From positions 1 to 64,000 of the forward strand of contig JADJBM010000034.1 in NCBI GenBank assembly GCA_016703785.1: a stretch of DNA of 64,000 nucleotides, written 5' to 3'. Every line of letters starts with the position of its first letter. Position 1 is the first letter of the stretch. Positions 18,814-29,167 of this stretch are shown in pieces. This stretch comes from Betaproteobacteria bacterium (GTDB lineage Bacteria; Pseudomonadota; Gammaproteobacteria; Burkholderiales; Rhodocyclaceae). The position numbers and the translations under genes are program-made. The notes under the pieces are model-generated. The model was not told where the DNA came from. It saw nothing but the letters and a program-made list of their open reading frames with translations, and made no database searches.

Positions 18814-19439
18814 TGGGCGTCGATGATGCTGCGGATGAGGTGCAGCTTGCGGTGGAAGAAATGGTCGGCGCCGGGCACCACGTTGACCGCCAGGTCGAGC
18901 GGCTCGGCCCAGGCCAGCACATTGGCGAGCGGCACGGTTTCGTCCTGCGCGCCGTGGATGACGATGGTGTCGGGTGCAACCGCTTCGGTGACGTAGCTGC
19001 GCGCGCCCTCGACGAAGCCTGCGGCGGTGCCGACCAGCACCAGGCGCCGCGCCGGATCGGCGCCCTCGGCAAGCTGCTTTGCCAACCGGGTGATTACGTA
19101 GGCGCCGAAGGAGAAGCCGCCGAGATAGAAGGGCAGGTCCCGGCCGAAGCGCGCGCGCGCGTAGGCATGCACCGCGAGGAGGTCGTCGGTCTCGGCGATG
19201 CCGTGGTCGTGCTCGCCCGCCGAGCCGCCGACGCCGCGGAAGTTGGGCCGCAGCGTGATGCAACCCAGTTCGCGAAAGGTCTTCGCCAAGGTGGTGACCA
19301 CCTTGTTGTCGGCGGTGCCGCCGTAGAGCGGGTGCGGGTGGGCGATGAGCGCGATGCCTGTTGCGTGTTCATGCGGCTCGACGAACACTTCCAGCGCGCC
19401 CGCCGGCCCTTCGAGCAGGACGCGCTCGTGCCTCGACAT
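18801..19439 (-). CDS. alpha/beta hydrolase
   Basis: 212 residues from ATG 19439. The fold is visible as GIALIAHPHPLYGGTADNKV, CITLRPNFRGVGGSAGEHDH, a nucleophile elbow-like GGFSFGAYVITRLAKQLAEG, VIHGAQDETVPLANVLAWAE and the final histidine in PGADHFFHRKLHLIRSII. Ser in GFSFG, Asp in GAQDE and His in GADHFF form the expected triad. Members are widespread in proteobacteria with no settled substrate. The start codon overlaps the stop of the ferredoxin gene. Confidence 0.85.
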   Translation of the reverse strand: MSRHERVLLEGPAGALEVFVEPHEHATGIALIAHPHPLYGGTADNKVVTTLAKTFRELGCITLRPNFRGVGGSAGEHDHGIAETDDLLAVHAYARARFGRDLPFYLGGFSFGAYVITRLAKQLAEGADPARRLVLVGTAAGFVEGARSYVTEAVAPDTIVIHGAQDETVPLANVLAWAEPLDLAVNVVPGADHFFHRKLHLIRSIIDAQWNP

Positions 19440-19747
19440 CAGATCGTCAGGCGCTTGACGACGCGGCCGTTGACGAGATGCTCCTCGACGATCTCGTCGA
19501 TGTCGGACTTGTCGACATAGGTGTACCAGGTGCCTTCGGGATAGACGACGAGCACCGGGCCGTCGTCGCAGCGGTCGAGGCAGCCGGCCGAGTTGATGCG
19601 CACCTTGCCCTTGCCCTTCAGGCCGAGCGCGGCGACGCGGTCCTTGGCGTAGTCCTTCATGTCGGCGGCGCCATGGCTGTTGCAGCAGGTGGCGCCGGGT
19701 TCGCGCTGGTTGCAGCAGAAGAAGACGTGGTACTTGAAATGGCTCAT
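19439..19747 (-). CDS. thioredoxin-fold [2Fe-2S] ferredoxin
   Basis: 102 residues: MSHFKYHVFFCCNQREPGAT, CCNSHGAADMKDYAKDRVAA, VRINSAGCLDRCDDGPVLVV, YPEGTWYTYVDKSDIDEIVE. Cysteines in FFCCNQ and in GCLDRCDDGP are the expected [2Fe-2S] ligands of the Azotobacter/Clostridium-type thioredoxin-like ferredoxins, which also resemble the NuoE C-terminal domain. The electron-transfer partner is unknown. It is the first gene of a short operon with the hydrolase and the NodI-like ATPase. Confidence 0.88.
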   Translation of the reverse strand: MSHFKYHVFFCCNQREPGATCCNSHGAADMKDYAKDRVAALGLKGKGKVRINSAGCLDRCDDGPVLVVYPEGTWYTYVDKSDIDEIVEEHLVNGRVVKRLTI

Positions 19748-19787
19748 GTGTGCTTCTCGATTGGGGGTTGAACGATTGATTATCCCT

Positions 19788-19859
19788 CAGGGATTCCCTT
19801 CGGTCACCCCACAGGGGTTTCCTTCGGTCATCCCACGGGGATTCCCTTCGGTCACAGCT
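19788..19859. repeat. three tandem 24-base repeats overlapping a gene end
   Basis: Three head-to-tail copies of a 24-base unit with core TTCCYTTCGGTCAYCCCA are seen at 19788-19811, 19812-19835 and 19836-19859 (the last diverges at its end). The third copy contains the stop codon and final residues of the MazG-like gene at 19852. Confidence 0.75.
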
Positions 19860-20202
19860 CATCGTACTTCAACGCATTGCCGCGCGCCTTTTCAACGGGG
19901 TATTTCAGCGCGTTCTTGGCGATCTTGTCGCGCGCAGCGACGGCGAGGTCGACATTCAGCGTGTCGGCCAATTCCACCAGGTAGATCAATACGTCGGCCA
20001 GTTCCTCGCGGATTTTCTCGCGCTTGCCGTCTTCCGGCGACTGACTTTGCTCCGGCGTCAGCCACTGGAAGTGCTCCGCCAGCTCGGCCGCTTCCACGAT
20101 CAGCGCCATCGCCAGGTTCTTCGGCGTGTGGTAGCGGTCCCATTCGCGCTCGCGCGTGAAGGCGCGCAGGCGGTCGCGCAGCTCGATCAGGGGGTCGTTC
20201 AT
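19852..20202 (-). CDS. MazG-like nucleotide pyrophosphohydrolase
   Basis: 116 residues: REREWDRYHTPKNLAMALIV, EAAELAEHFQWLTPEQSQSP, KREKIREELADVLIYLVELA. The EAAE-x13-EELADVL metal-binding pattern is diagnostic for the small all-alpha NTP pyrophosphohydrolases that remove non-canonical dNTPs (iMazG/dCTPase-like). The start ATG at 20202 overlaps the stop of the VanZ-like gene, so the two are likely coupled. Confidence 0.88.
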   Translation of the reverse strand: MNDPLIELRDRLRAFTREREWDRYHTPKNLAMALIVEAAELAEHFQWLTPEQSQSPEDGKREKIREELADVLIYLVELADTLNVDLAVAARDKIAKNALKYPVEKARGNALKYDEL

Positions 20203-21270
20203 GAATGTTCTCCATGACGTGCGCGCGGCAGCATCAGGTAGGGCAGCGCGGCGAAGGGCCACAGGCTGGACACCAGCCGGGTGAGCCCGTTGAAGTTGAG
20301 GAAATGCCCCTGCTGCCAGACGGCCAGCGAGGCGGCGATATACGGATTCTCCGGCGCCAGGTTCACCAGCGCCGTGGCGAAGAGCAGGGCCAGCGCCGCC
20401 AGCATGCGCTGCGCCAGCGGTGGCAGATGGGTCGCCGCCAGCAGCGCGATCGCGCCGATGGCGAGGCCTGTCGCGTTGCCGGGCGTGATCCAGTGCGCGA
20501 ATTGCGCGGCATTTACCAGCAGCGCGCTGGCGAAGGCCTTGACGAGCAGGGCCGGCAGCAGCAGTGCCACCAGCAGGCCGAGCTGCTGCTGGCGCAACAG
20601 CGACCAGGCGATGAGTCCGGCGGCCAGCGCGCCGGCCGCGGCCACGCCGGCCTCGATGACGAAGAAGCGGCCTGCCGAATAGGGCAGCGGCGGCAGTTCG
20701 AGCAGGGTACGCAGGTCCCCCGTGCCGAACAGCAGCAGCTCCGGGTTGAGCTGGGCGAGCAGCCACAGGCCGAGCAGCACCAGGCCGAAATCCGCCGCCT
20801 GTCCGCCCACGACGAGCCGCACGCGCAGCCGGTGCAGCCGCCCGCCGTCGACGAGCGCGCGGCCCCAGTTCATGCCGGCTGCTGCGCCGATCATCGCGCC
20901 GATCAGGTTGCAGGCCAGGTCGATGTTCGAGGGCACGCGGCTGGGCAGGTAGTTCTGCAGGACCTCGACGGCAAGGCTGAGGCCGCCGCCGGCCAGCGCG
21001 GCGAGCAGGGCCGCCGCCGCGACGCCCAGCCGCGATTGCAGCGCCGGCACGGTCAGGAAGCCGAGTGGCAGATAGGCGAGGATGTTGGCGGCGAGGTCGA
21101 AGCCGGTGTAGTAGCGCGGCCAGGCTGCCGCGAGGAAGGCGAAGGGGGGCGCGCCGGTGTCCCGCCATCCGGTGAGGGGGTGCAGGCTGGCGTAGGCGAT
21201 CAGCAGCGCATAGGCGACGGCGAGATAGCGTGCCAGCGGTGAAGCCGTGTTCTCGTCCCGGCGGGCGCAT
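20199..21270 (-). CDS. VanZ-like membrane protein, start frame disturbed
   Basis: About 355 residues, largely hydrophobic: AYALLIAYASLHPLTGWRDT, YTGFDLAANILAYLPLGFLT, SLAVEVLQNYLPSRVPSNID, LACNLIGAMIGAAAGMNWGR. The 'N(I/V)xAYxPLG(F)' and 'ExxQxxxPxRxPSxxDxxxNxxG' patterns define VanZ-like proteins. Two further helical bundles follow the VanZ part. The ATG at 21268-21270 is one base out of frame with the body, so a single-base indel just after it is likely. No other good start is present. Confidence 0.8.
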
Positions 21271-21805
21271 GGTGGACAGGATAACCGTTCCGTTCGCGAC
21301 CTGCCCCATCCAGCACGTTCATCTCGATGGCGAAGAAGGCGACCAGCCAAAGCAGGGCGTCCCAGGCATCGAGCCAGTCGCCCTGCCAGGCCCACACGGC
21401 AACCAGAACAAGCAAGGCGCCATAGACGATGCCCGTGGCAGCGACGAAGCCCTTGCGTTGCAGCGAGACAAGCTGCGGCAAGCGAACCCCCACCTCCAGC
21501 AGCACGACCACCGCCAGCCACAGCCAGGCATTCAGCGCGTCCAGCCAGGCAGCCTCCAGCACGTAGCCGACGGCGGCCGCCACGATGGCGGTGCCGGCGA
21601 TCAGGCGTGCCGTGCGCAGCGCCGGCTGGCGCCAGCCGTCAAGCCGCACGCGGCCGGCGGTTTCGATCTCGAACAGCACCAGCAGCACCAGCCAGGCGGC
21701 GGTGTCCAGCGTTTGCGTGGCCGTGCCGAAGAAGTGGAAGAGAACGAGGTTCGCCGCCAACAGGGCGAAGACAGTGGTCTTGAAGCCTGAGCGGGCGAAC
21801 AGCAT
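21200..21805 (-). CDS. hypothetical multi-pass membrane protein
   Basis: MLFARSGFKTTVFALLAANL, LFHFFGTATQTLDTAAWLVL, RLIAGTAIVAAAVGYVLEAA, WLWLAVVVLLEVGVRLPQLV, FVAATGIVYGALLVLVAVWA, DALLWLVAFFAIEMNVLDG. Five or six membrane helices with acidic residues placed within or next to them. No family recognised. As read, it overlaps the start of the VanZ-like gene by 70 bases, so the last 20 residues may be wrong because of the indel near 21262. Closely spaced with the symporter gene upstream. Confidence 0.7.
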   Translation of the reverse strand: MLFARSGFKTTVFALLAANLVLFHFFGTATQTLDTAAWLVLLVLFEIETAGRVRLDGWRQPALRTARLIAGTAIVAAAVGYVLEAAWLDALNAWLWLAVVVLLEVGVRLPQLVSLQRKGFVAATGIVYGALLVLVAVWAWQGDWLDAWDALLWLVAFFAIEMNVLDGAGRERNGYPVHHAPAGTRTRLHRWHAISPSPMRC

Positions 21806-21832
21806 TCGGTACGCCGGTCGTGCGCCCCGTCT

Positions 21833-23263
21833 TCAGCCGTGGTCGTGCGAGTGCCCGGCTGGAGCGATCCACTGCGGCAGCAGCGCACCGGCCAGCATGC
21901 CGCCCAGGCTGGCGAGGAAGCCGGCGAACTGGGGCGGGATGTCGCTGTCGGGCGCGAAAATTTCGCAGGCGATCCATACGGCCAGGCCGGCCAGTGCAGC
22001 CAGAATGGCGCCCTGATTGCTGGCGCGGCGCCAGTACAGGCCGGCGGCGAGCGGCACGAAGGCGGCGACCAGGGTGATCTTGTAGGCGTTCTCCACCATC
22101 TGGTGGATGCTGCTGTCGGTGTTGAGGGCGTAGCCCGTCACCAGCACGGTGAAGCCGAACACGACGAAGCGGGTCATGCGCAGCAGCTGGTCGTCGCTGA
22201 CGTCGCGCATCAGGCCGCGCAGGATGTTCTCCGAAAAAATCACCGACGGCGCCAGCAGCGTGCCGCTGGCGGTGCTCATGATCACCGACAGCAGGGCGCC
22301 GAAAAAAACCATCTGCGCCAGCGGCGACATGTGGTCGAGGATCAGCCGGGGAAGGATGTGCTGCGGATCGGCATCGATCAGCCCCTCGACCAGGGCCGGG
22401 TCGATCAGCGTTGCCGAATAGGCGAGCATCAGCGGGATGAAGGCGAAGATGAAATAGGCGAGTCCGCCGAGCACGGAACCCCAGACTGCGATGCCCTCGC
22501 TTTTCGAGGTGTTGGCGCGCTGGAACACGTCCTGCTGCGGGATCGAGCCGAAGCCCATGGTGATGAGTGCGGCAACAAAGCCGATGATGCCGATCCAGCT
22601 GGCCTCCGGCAGCACGACGAACTTGCCGGCATCGGTCGCGTGCTGCACCACGTTGCCGAAACCGCCGGCGAGGTCGCCGGCGATCGTCATGATGTAGAAC
22701 AGGCCGAGGACGATGACGATCATCTGGATGAAGGTGGTGATCGCCACCGACCACATGCCGCCGAAGATCGTGTAGGTCAGCACCACACTGGCGCCGATGA
22801 GCATGCCGGCGGTGGTGGAAATGGCGCCCTGGGAAATCAGGTTGAACACCAGGCCGAGGGCGGTGATCTGCGCCGAGACCCAGCCCAGATAGGAAATGAC
22901 GATGCACACCGAGGCGACGAGCTCGACCAGGCGCCCGTAGCGCAGGCGGTAGTAGTCGCCGATGGTCAGCAGGTTGAGGCGGTACAGGGGGCGGGCGAAC
23001 AGCAGGCCGAAGAGGATCAGGCAGAGCGAGGCGCCGAGCGGGTCCGACACCAGTCCGCGCATGCCTTCCTTGAGAAAGGTCGCCGAGATGCCGAGCACCG
23101 TCTCCGCGCCGAACCAGGTGGCGAAGACCATGGCGGTGACGATGTACAGCGGCAGGTTGCGCCCGGCGGATATGTAGTCCCGCGCATTGTGCACGCGCAT
23201 GGCGGCGACCAGGCCGATGGCGATCGAAACCACCAGATAGAGGGCGACGAAGGTGATCAGCAT
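21833..23263 (-). CDS. sodium:solute symporter family protein
   Basis: 476 residues, about 13 helices, from ATG 23263. Family motifs include RDYISAGRNLPLYIVTAMVF, ATWFGAETVLGISATFLKEG, YTIFGGMWSVAITTFIQMIV and GSIPQQDVFQRANTSKSEGI. This is the SSS family (PutP/PanF-like LeuT fold). The closest subgroup I recognise has an acidic/His-rich end, here GHSHDHG, but substrate cannot be told from sequence. Transcribed with the downstream membrane proteins. Confidence 0.88.
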   Translation of the reverse strand: MLITFVALYLVVSIAIGLVAAMRVHNARDYISAGRNLPLYIVTAMVFATWFGAETVLGISATFLKEGMRGLVSDPLGASLCLILFGLLFARPLYRLNLLTIGDYYRLRYGRLVELVASVCIVISYLGWVSAQITALGLVFNLISQGAISTTAGMLIGASVVLTYTIFGGMWSVAITTFIQMIVIVLGLFYIMTIAGDLAGGFGNVVQHATDAGKFVVLPEASWIGIIGFVAALITMGFGSIPQQDVFQRANTSKSEGIAVWGSVLGGLAYFIFAFIPLMLAYSATLIDPALVEGLIDADPQHILPRLILDHMSPLAQMVFFGALLSVIMSTASGTLLAPSVIFSENILRGLMRDVSDDQLLRMTRFVVFGFTVLVTGYALNTDSSIHQMVENAYKITLVAAFVPLAAGLYWRRASNQGAILAALAGLAVWIACEIFAPDSDIPPQFAGFLASLGGMLAGALLPQWIAPAGHSHDHG

Positions 23264-23303
23264 GGCAATCTTTCGCGGCGCGGGGAAGAACGGAACGCGC
23301 GGA

Positions 23304-24833
23304 TTATAGCGAAACGAGCTGCACGACGAGAAGCGCGCCGAGCAGCGCCACCGCCGCCCATAGCAGCCCGGTCTGCCGCTGTTGTTCGGCCTGCAGGCGG
23401 TCGATTTCCTTGCGTATCGTGCGCAGCGGTTCGTCGGAGAGCGCGCCATGCAGCAGGCGCGGCAGCTGTGGCAGCAGCAGGGCCCATTGCGGCGCCTCGC
23501 GCTTCAGGTTGGCGATGAGGCCGCGCAGGCCGATGCGCTCCCCCATCCAGCGCTCGAGGAAGGGCTTCGCCGTCGTCCACAGGTCGAGATCGGGATCGAG
23601 CTGGCGGCCGAGGCCCTCGATGTTGAGCAGCGTCTTCTGCAGCATCACCAGCTGCGGCTGGATCTCGACGTTGAAGCGGCGCCCGGCCTGGAACAGGCGC
23701 AGCAGCGTCTTGCCGAAGGAGATGTCCTTCAGCGGCCGGTCGAACACCGGTTCGCACACGGCGCGGATGGCGGCCTCGAATTCGTCGATGCGCGTGTCCG
23801 CCGGCACCCAGCCGGCATCGATGTGCGCCTGCGCCACCGCCTTGTAGTCGCGGCGGAAGAAGCCGAGGAAATTCTGCGCCAGGTAGTTCTTGTCGACGTC
23901 GGTGAGCGTGCCCATGATGCCGAAGTCGAGGGCGACGTACTGCCCGGTCGGCGTCACCAGGATGTTGCCCGGGTGCATGTCGGCGTGGAAGAACGCGTCG
24001 CGGAACACTTGCGTGAAGAAGATCTCGACGCCGGCGCGCGACAGCGCCTTGAGGTCGACGCCCTCGCTGCGCAGGCGCTCGATCTGGCCGACCGGCGTGC
24101 CGTGCATGCGCTCCATCACCATCACCGAGGTCGAGCACCAGTCCCAGTGCACTTCCGGCACGGCGAGCAGCGGCGAATGCAGGAAGTTGCGCCGCAGCTG
24201 CGAGCAATTGGCTGCTTCGCGCATCAGATCCAGCTCGTCGCCGAGGTGCTTCTCGAATTCCGCCACCACTTCGCGCGGCTTCAGGCGGCGGCCGTCCGGC
24301 CACAGCGCCTCGACCAGGCCCGCCGCCGCGTCGAGCAGGCCGATGTCGTGGGCGATGACGCGCTCGATGTCCGGCCGCAGGATCTTCACCGCCACCTCCT
24401 TGCCGCCGGGCAGGGTGGCGAAGTGCACCTGCGCCACCGAAGCGCTGGCCACCGGTTCCGCGGTGAAGGATTCGAACACCTGCTCCACCGGCTTGCCGAA
24501 GGCGCGCTCCAGTGCGGCCACCGCCTGCGCCGAGGCAAAGGGTGGCACGCGATCCTGCAGCTTCGCCAGCTCGTCGGCGATGTCGACCGGCAACAGGTCG
24601 CGCCGGGTGGACAGCACCTGGCCGAACTTGACGAAGATCGGCCCCAGCCCTTCCAGCGCCAGGCGCAACCGTTCTGCGCGCGGCGCACTCAATTGGCCAC
24701 TGAGGTCGCGCCAGAACAGGACAACGCGCAGGGCGCGCCGCAGCCCTGCGGTCTGCGCGTGATCGAGGATCAGCTGGTCGAGGCCGAAACGGATGCCGAC
24801 GATGACGATGCGGAGGAGGCGAAAAAGTCGCAA
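23304..24833 (-). CDS. ubiB: ubiquinone biosynthesis regulatory protein kinase-like UbiB
   Basis: UbiB is an atypical kinase/ATPase needed for ubiquinone biosynthesis. 509 residues: the KxGQ motif in GPIFVKFGQVLSTRRDLLPV, Ala-rich loop VASASVAQVHFATLPGGKEV, AVKILRPDIERVI with the catalytic lysine, EFEKHLGDELDLMREAANCS, the catalytic loop AFFHADMHPGNILVTPTGQY and the metal-binding ALDFGIMGTLTD. Two C-terminal membrane helices (LLWAAVALLGALLVVQLVSL) complete the family architecture. Divergent from argS. Confidence 0.93.
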   Translation of the reverse strand: MRLFRLLRIVIVGIRFGLDQLILDHAQTAGLRRALRVVLFWRDLSGQLSAPRAERLRLALEGLGPIFVKFGQVLSTRRDLLPVDIADELAKLQDRVPPFASAQAVAALERAFGKPVEQVFESFTAEPVASASVAQVHFATLPGGKEVAVKILRPDIERVIAHDIGLLDAAAGLVEALWPDGRRLKPREVVAEFEKHLGDELDLMREAANCSQLRRNFLHSPLLAVPEVHWDWCSTSVMVMERMHGTPVGQIERLRSEGVDLKALSRAGVEIFFTQVFRDAFFHADMHPGNILVTPTGQYVALDFGIMGTLTDVDKNYLAQNFLGFFRRDYKAVAQAHIDAGWVPADTRIDEFEAAIRAVCEPVFDRPLKDISFGKTLLRLFQAGRRFNVEIQPQLVMLQKTLLNIEGLGRQLDPDLDLWTTAKPFLERWMGERIGLRGLIANLKREAPQWALLLPQLPRLLHGALSDEPLRTIRKEIDRLQAEQQRQTGLLWAAVALLGALLVVQLVSL

Positions 24834-24958
24834 GGTGACTGCGCGTGAAGGAAAGCGCTGATTTTAACCACATTTGGCAGGACGCCGCGCCGCCTTAAGC
24901 TGCCTCATGGTGCCCCGCAGGTATAATTCCCCCTTTCCTCGACTCGCAAACGGTAGCA

Positions 24959-26692
<1,734 letters not shown>

Positions 26693-26700
26693 GAGCGGTC

Positions 26701-27288
26701 ATGAAAACGAAATCACCGAATAACAGACAGGACGGCGGCACCATTCTTGGCATGTTCATCGGCCTGGTCGTGGGTGTCATCATCGCCGCCGGCGTCGTCT
26801 GGTACCTCAACAAGACGCCGCTGCCCTTTGTGGACAAGGCGGAGAGAGGCGGCGGCGAGGCGAAGACGGAACCCGCCAAGCAGGCCGCCGCGCCGCTGCC
26901 CCTGCCGGGCAAGCCCGGCGACAAGGTGGAAGAGAAGCCGCGCTTCGAGTTCTACAAGATCCTGCCTGGCACCGATGCCCCCTCGCCCCAGGCTGCACCC
27001 GCGCCGGCCGCTGCCACGCCGCCGGCCGCGGATGCGCTCTTCCTCCAGGCGGGCGCCTTCCAGAAGCCGGCCGACGCGGACAACCTCAAGGCCCGTCTTG
27101 CGTTGATGGGGGTGGAGGCCAGCGTGCAGCAGGTGAGCCTGGCAGAAAAGGGCGTCATGCACCGGGTGCGCATCGGCCCCTACGCCAATCCCGACGAAAT
27201 GGCCAAGACGCGCACGCTGCTGGCGCAGAACGGAATCCAGGCCAGCGTTGTCAGAGTGAAGGACGGCAAGGACGCCGTCCCGCAGTGA
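26701..27288 (+). CDS. SPOR-domain membrane protein (FtsN-like)
   Basis: 195 residues: short cytoplasmic N-terminus, one membrane helix (TILGMFIGLVVGVIIAAGVV), a Pro/Ala/Lys linker, and a C-terminal SPOR domain (LFLQAGAFQKPADADNLKAR, LALMGVEASVQQVSLAEKGV, HRVRIGPYANPDEMAKTRTL). SPOR domains bind denuded septal peptidoglycan, and the topology is that of a bitopic division protein. The argS-SPOR-dsbA order is common in betaproteobacteria. Confidence 0.9.
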   Translation: MKTKSPNNRQDGGTILGMFIGLVVGVIIAAGVVWYLNKTPLPFVDKAERGGGEAKTEPAKQAAAPLPLPGKPGDKVEEKPRFEFYKILPGTDAPSPQAAPAPAAATPPAADALFLQAGAFQKPADADNLKARLALMGVEASVQQVSLAEKGVMHRVRIGPYANPDEMAKTRTLLAQNGIQASVVRVKDGKDAVPQ

Positions 27289-27334
27289 CTAGTGCCAGCA
27301 CTTGTTTCTGTGGTACTGACTTTTAGGAGAAAAC

Positions 27335-27976
27335 ATGAAAATCAATAAATGGCTGGGCCTGTTCGGGCTTTCCCTGACCCTGCTGGCCGGCGGCGCTGCC
27401 GCCGAACTCAAGGCCGGGCGCGACTACAAGCCGCTTGCCGCGCAACAGGCGGTGGAGACCGGCGCCAAGGTCGAGGTGATCGAATTCTTCTGGTACGGCT
27501 GCTCGCACTGCTTCGACCTCGAGCCCTTCCTCAAGAAATGGGTGGCCACGCTGCCCAAGGACGTGGAATTCCGCGCCATCCCGGCCGTGCCCACCGAACG
27601 CTGGCTGCCCAACGCGCGCACCTATTACACGCTGGAGGCGATGGACCTGCTGGGCCGCCTGCACGGCGAGGTGTTCGACGCCATCCACATCGATCGCGTG
27701 AATTTCAACGACGAGAAGATCCAGCTCGAATGGATGGCGAAGAAGGGCGTCGACAAGCGCAAGTTCACCGAAGCCTGGAAATCCTTCTCGGTGCAGGGCA
27801 AGACCAAGCGCGCTGTCCAGCAGACCCAGGCCTATGGCGTCACCGGCGTGCCCACGCTGGTGGTGGACGGCAAGTACATGACCTCGGTGGGCATGACCGG
27901 CAGCCCCGAGGCCCTCATGAAGACCCTCGACGAGCTGATCGTCAAGGCGCGCGCCGAGCGCGGCGGCAAGAAGTAA
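27335..27976 (+). CDS. dsbA: thiol:disulfide interchange protein DsbA
   Basis: Periplasmic oxidase that introduces disulfides. 213 residues with signal peptide (KWLGLFGLSLTLLAGGAAA), active site EFFWYGCSHCFDLEPFLKKW (C56 and C59 by my count; the CSHC dipeptide differs from the E. coli CPHC but is common in betaproteobacteria), and the cis-proline loop GVTGVPTLVVDGKYMTS. An A/G-rich ribosome site (TAGGAGAAA) precedes the ATG. Works with the DsbD-linked reducing branch seen at 12.4-14.2 kb. Confidence 0.94.
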   Translation: MKINKWLGLFGLSLTLLAGGAAAELKAGRDYKPLAAQQAVETGAKVEVIEFFWYGCSHCFDLEPFLKKWVATLPKDVEFRAIPAVPTERWLPNARTYYTLEAMDLLGRLHGEVFDAIHIDRVNFNDEKIQLEWMAKKGVDKRKFTEAWKSFSVQGKTKRAVQQTQAYGVTGVPTLVVDGKYMTSVGMTGSPEALMKTLDELIVKARAERGGKK

Positions 27977-28000
27977 AGCGGCCGCGTTCCCCTCCCTGTC

Positions 28001-28762
28001 TTGAAAGTCTTCATCACCGGCGCCTCCTCCGGCATCGGCGCGGCGCTCGCCGCACACTATGCCGGGCGGGGCGCGCAGCTCGGCCTCGTGGCGCGCCGCA
28101 AGGATGCCCTGGCTGACGTGGCGCGCAGTCTTCCGGGAAACCCCGTTGTTTATCTCGCCGACGTCGCCGACGCGAAAGCCATGCAGGAAGCGGCGCACGA
28201 TTTCATGGCGCGCTACGGCGTCCCCGACATCGTCATCGCCAATGCCGGCGTCTCCGTCGGCACGCTCACCGAGCACGCCGAGGACATCGCAGTGTTCGGC
28301 CGCGTCATGCAGACCAACGTCGTGGGGCTGGCCGCCACCTTCCAGCCCTTCATCGCGCCGATGCGCGAGGCCGGCCGCGGCCGGCTGGCCGGCATCGCCT
28401 CGGTGGCCGGCATGCGCGGCATTCCCGGCGCCGGCGCCTACAGCGCCTCCAAGGCCGCCGCCATCACCTATCTCGAAGCGCTGCGCATCGAGCTGCGCCC
28501 GAGCGGCGTCAAGGTCGTCACCGTCTGCCCCGGCTACGTCGAGACGCCGATGACGGCGGTGAACAAATACCGCATGCCCTTCATCCTGCCCGCCGACGTC
28601 GCCGCGCGGCGAATCGCCCGCGTCATCGACGCCGGCCGCCGCTACGCCGTCGTGCCCTGGCAGATGGCGCTCGTCGCGCGCGCCATGAAGCTCCTGCCCA
28701 ACGCGGTGTACGACCGCCTGTTCAAGCGCGCCGGCCGCAAGCCGCGCGGGCTCAAGCTGTAG
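28001..28762 (+). CDS. short-chain dehydrogenase/reductase
   Basis: 253 residues. NAD(P)-binding TGASSGIGAALAAHYAGRGA, the NAG motif VIANAGVSVGTLTEHAEDIA, catalytic Ser in GIASVAGMRGIPGAG, and YSASKAAAITYLEALRIELR with the Tyr and Lys. The C-terminus has PLNxAI-like basic residues (KRAGRKPRGLKL). The start appears to be TTG at 28001 because MKVFITGASSGIG is the natural N-terminus. Substrate unknown. Confidence 0.88.
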   Translation: MKVFITGASSGIGAALAAHYAGRGAQLGLVARRKDALADVARSLPGNPVVYLADVADAKAMQEAAHDFMARYGVPDIVIANAGVSVGTLTEHAEDIAVFGRVMQTNVVGLAATFQPFIAPMREAGRGRLAGIASVAGMRGIPGAGAYSASKAAAITYLEALRIELRPSGVKVVTVCPGYVETPMTAVNKYRMPFILPADVAARRIARVIDAGRRYAVVPWQMALVARAMKLLPNAVYDRLFKRAGRKPRGLKL

Positions 28763-28780
28763 GTCGGCCTTCAGGCCGAC
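28763..28780. repeat. short perfect inverted repeat after the SDR gene
   Basis: GTCGGCCT and AGGCCGAC are separated by two bases just after the SDR stop codon. It could act as a weak transcription terminator, but there is no T-tract. It looks more like an intergenic palindromic repeat. Confidence 0.5.
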
Positions 28781-28793
28781 ACCGAAAGCAGGA

Positions 28794-28820
28794 AAAAGTC
28801 AGTCCCTGCAGGACGGCGAG
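28794..28820. repeat. representative copy of the bipartite AAGTCAG / ACGGCG motif
   Basis: AAAGTCAG, then TCCCTGCAGG, then ACGGCGAG. The same spacing recurs at about 1115, 11899, 17268, 18724, 29955, 48034, 55413 and 62959 in this orientation and at about 8893, 17146, 20026 and 43745 in the opposite one. Position 2 and position 4 of the ten-base spacer are C in all copies. Copies occur both in intergenic DNA and inside genes in different reading frames. Confidence 0.8.
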
Positions 28821-28871
28821 AGCTGTTTTTTGCACTCCGCCGATAGCAGAATTGCTGTTATACTGCATTAC

Positions 28872-29147
28872 ATGAAAACCACCATTACCGTATCCAGCCG
28901 CGGCATGGTCACCCTGCCCGCCAAGCTGCGCCAGGCCCTCGGCCTGAAGGGCGACGACCAACTGATCGCCGAAACCACGCCGGAAGGCCTGCTGCTGCGC
29001 CCGGCCGTGACGCTGCCGCTTGAACTCTACACGCCCGAGCGCGAACGCGAGTTCGACGCTGCGGAGACCGAACTGGCTGCCGTGCTCGGCGGCAAGACTG
29101 CGCAGCCGGCGCGCCCGGCCCGCAAGACGCGAAAGCCAGTCCGCTGA
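28872..29147 (+). CDS. AbrB/VapB-like antitoxin
   Basis: 91 residues from ATG 28872: MKTTITVSSRGMVTLPAKLR, QALGLKGDDQLIAETTPEGL, LLRPAVTLPLELYTPERERE. The N-terminal swapped-hairpin AbrB (SpoVT) fold binds DNA. The basic tail (PARPARKTRKPVR) is unusual. It precedes a PIN-domain gene by 20 bases, so antitoxin of a VapBC-like pair is the natural reading. A TATACT -10 and an AGCAGAATTGCT palindrome (28845-28856) lie just upstream. Confidence 0.82.
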   Translation: MKTTITVSSRGMVTLPAKLRQALGLKGDDQLIAETTPEGLLLRPAVTLPLELYTPEREREFDAAETELAAVLGGKTAQPARPARKTRKPVR

Positions 29148-29167
29148 GCACGCCGGCCGGCTTGCCG

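Noticed and set aside
27313..27322. CTGACTTT copy before dsbA as a member of the bipartite motif
   Set aside because: ACGG is missing at the fixed distance (only AC matches), so it was left out of the 13 full copies.
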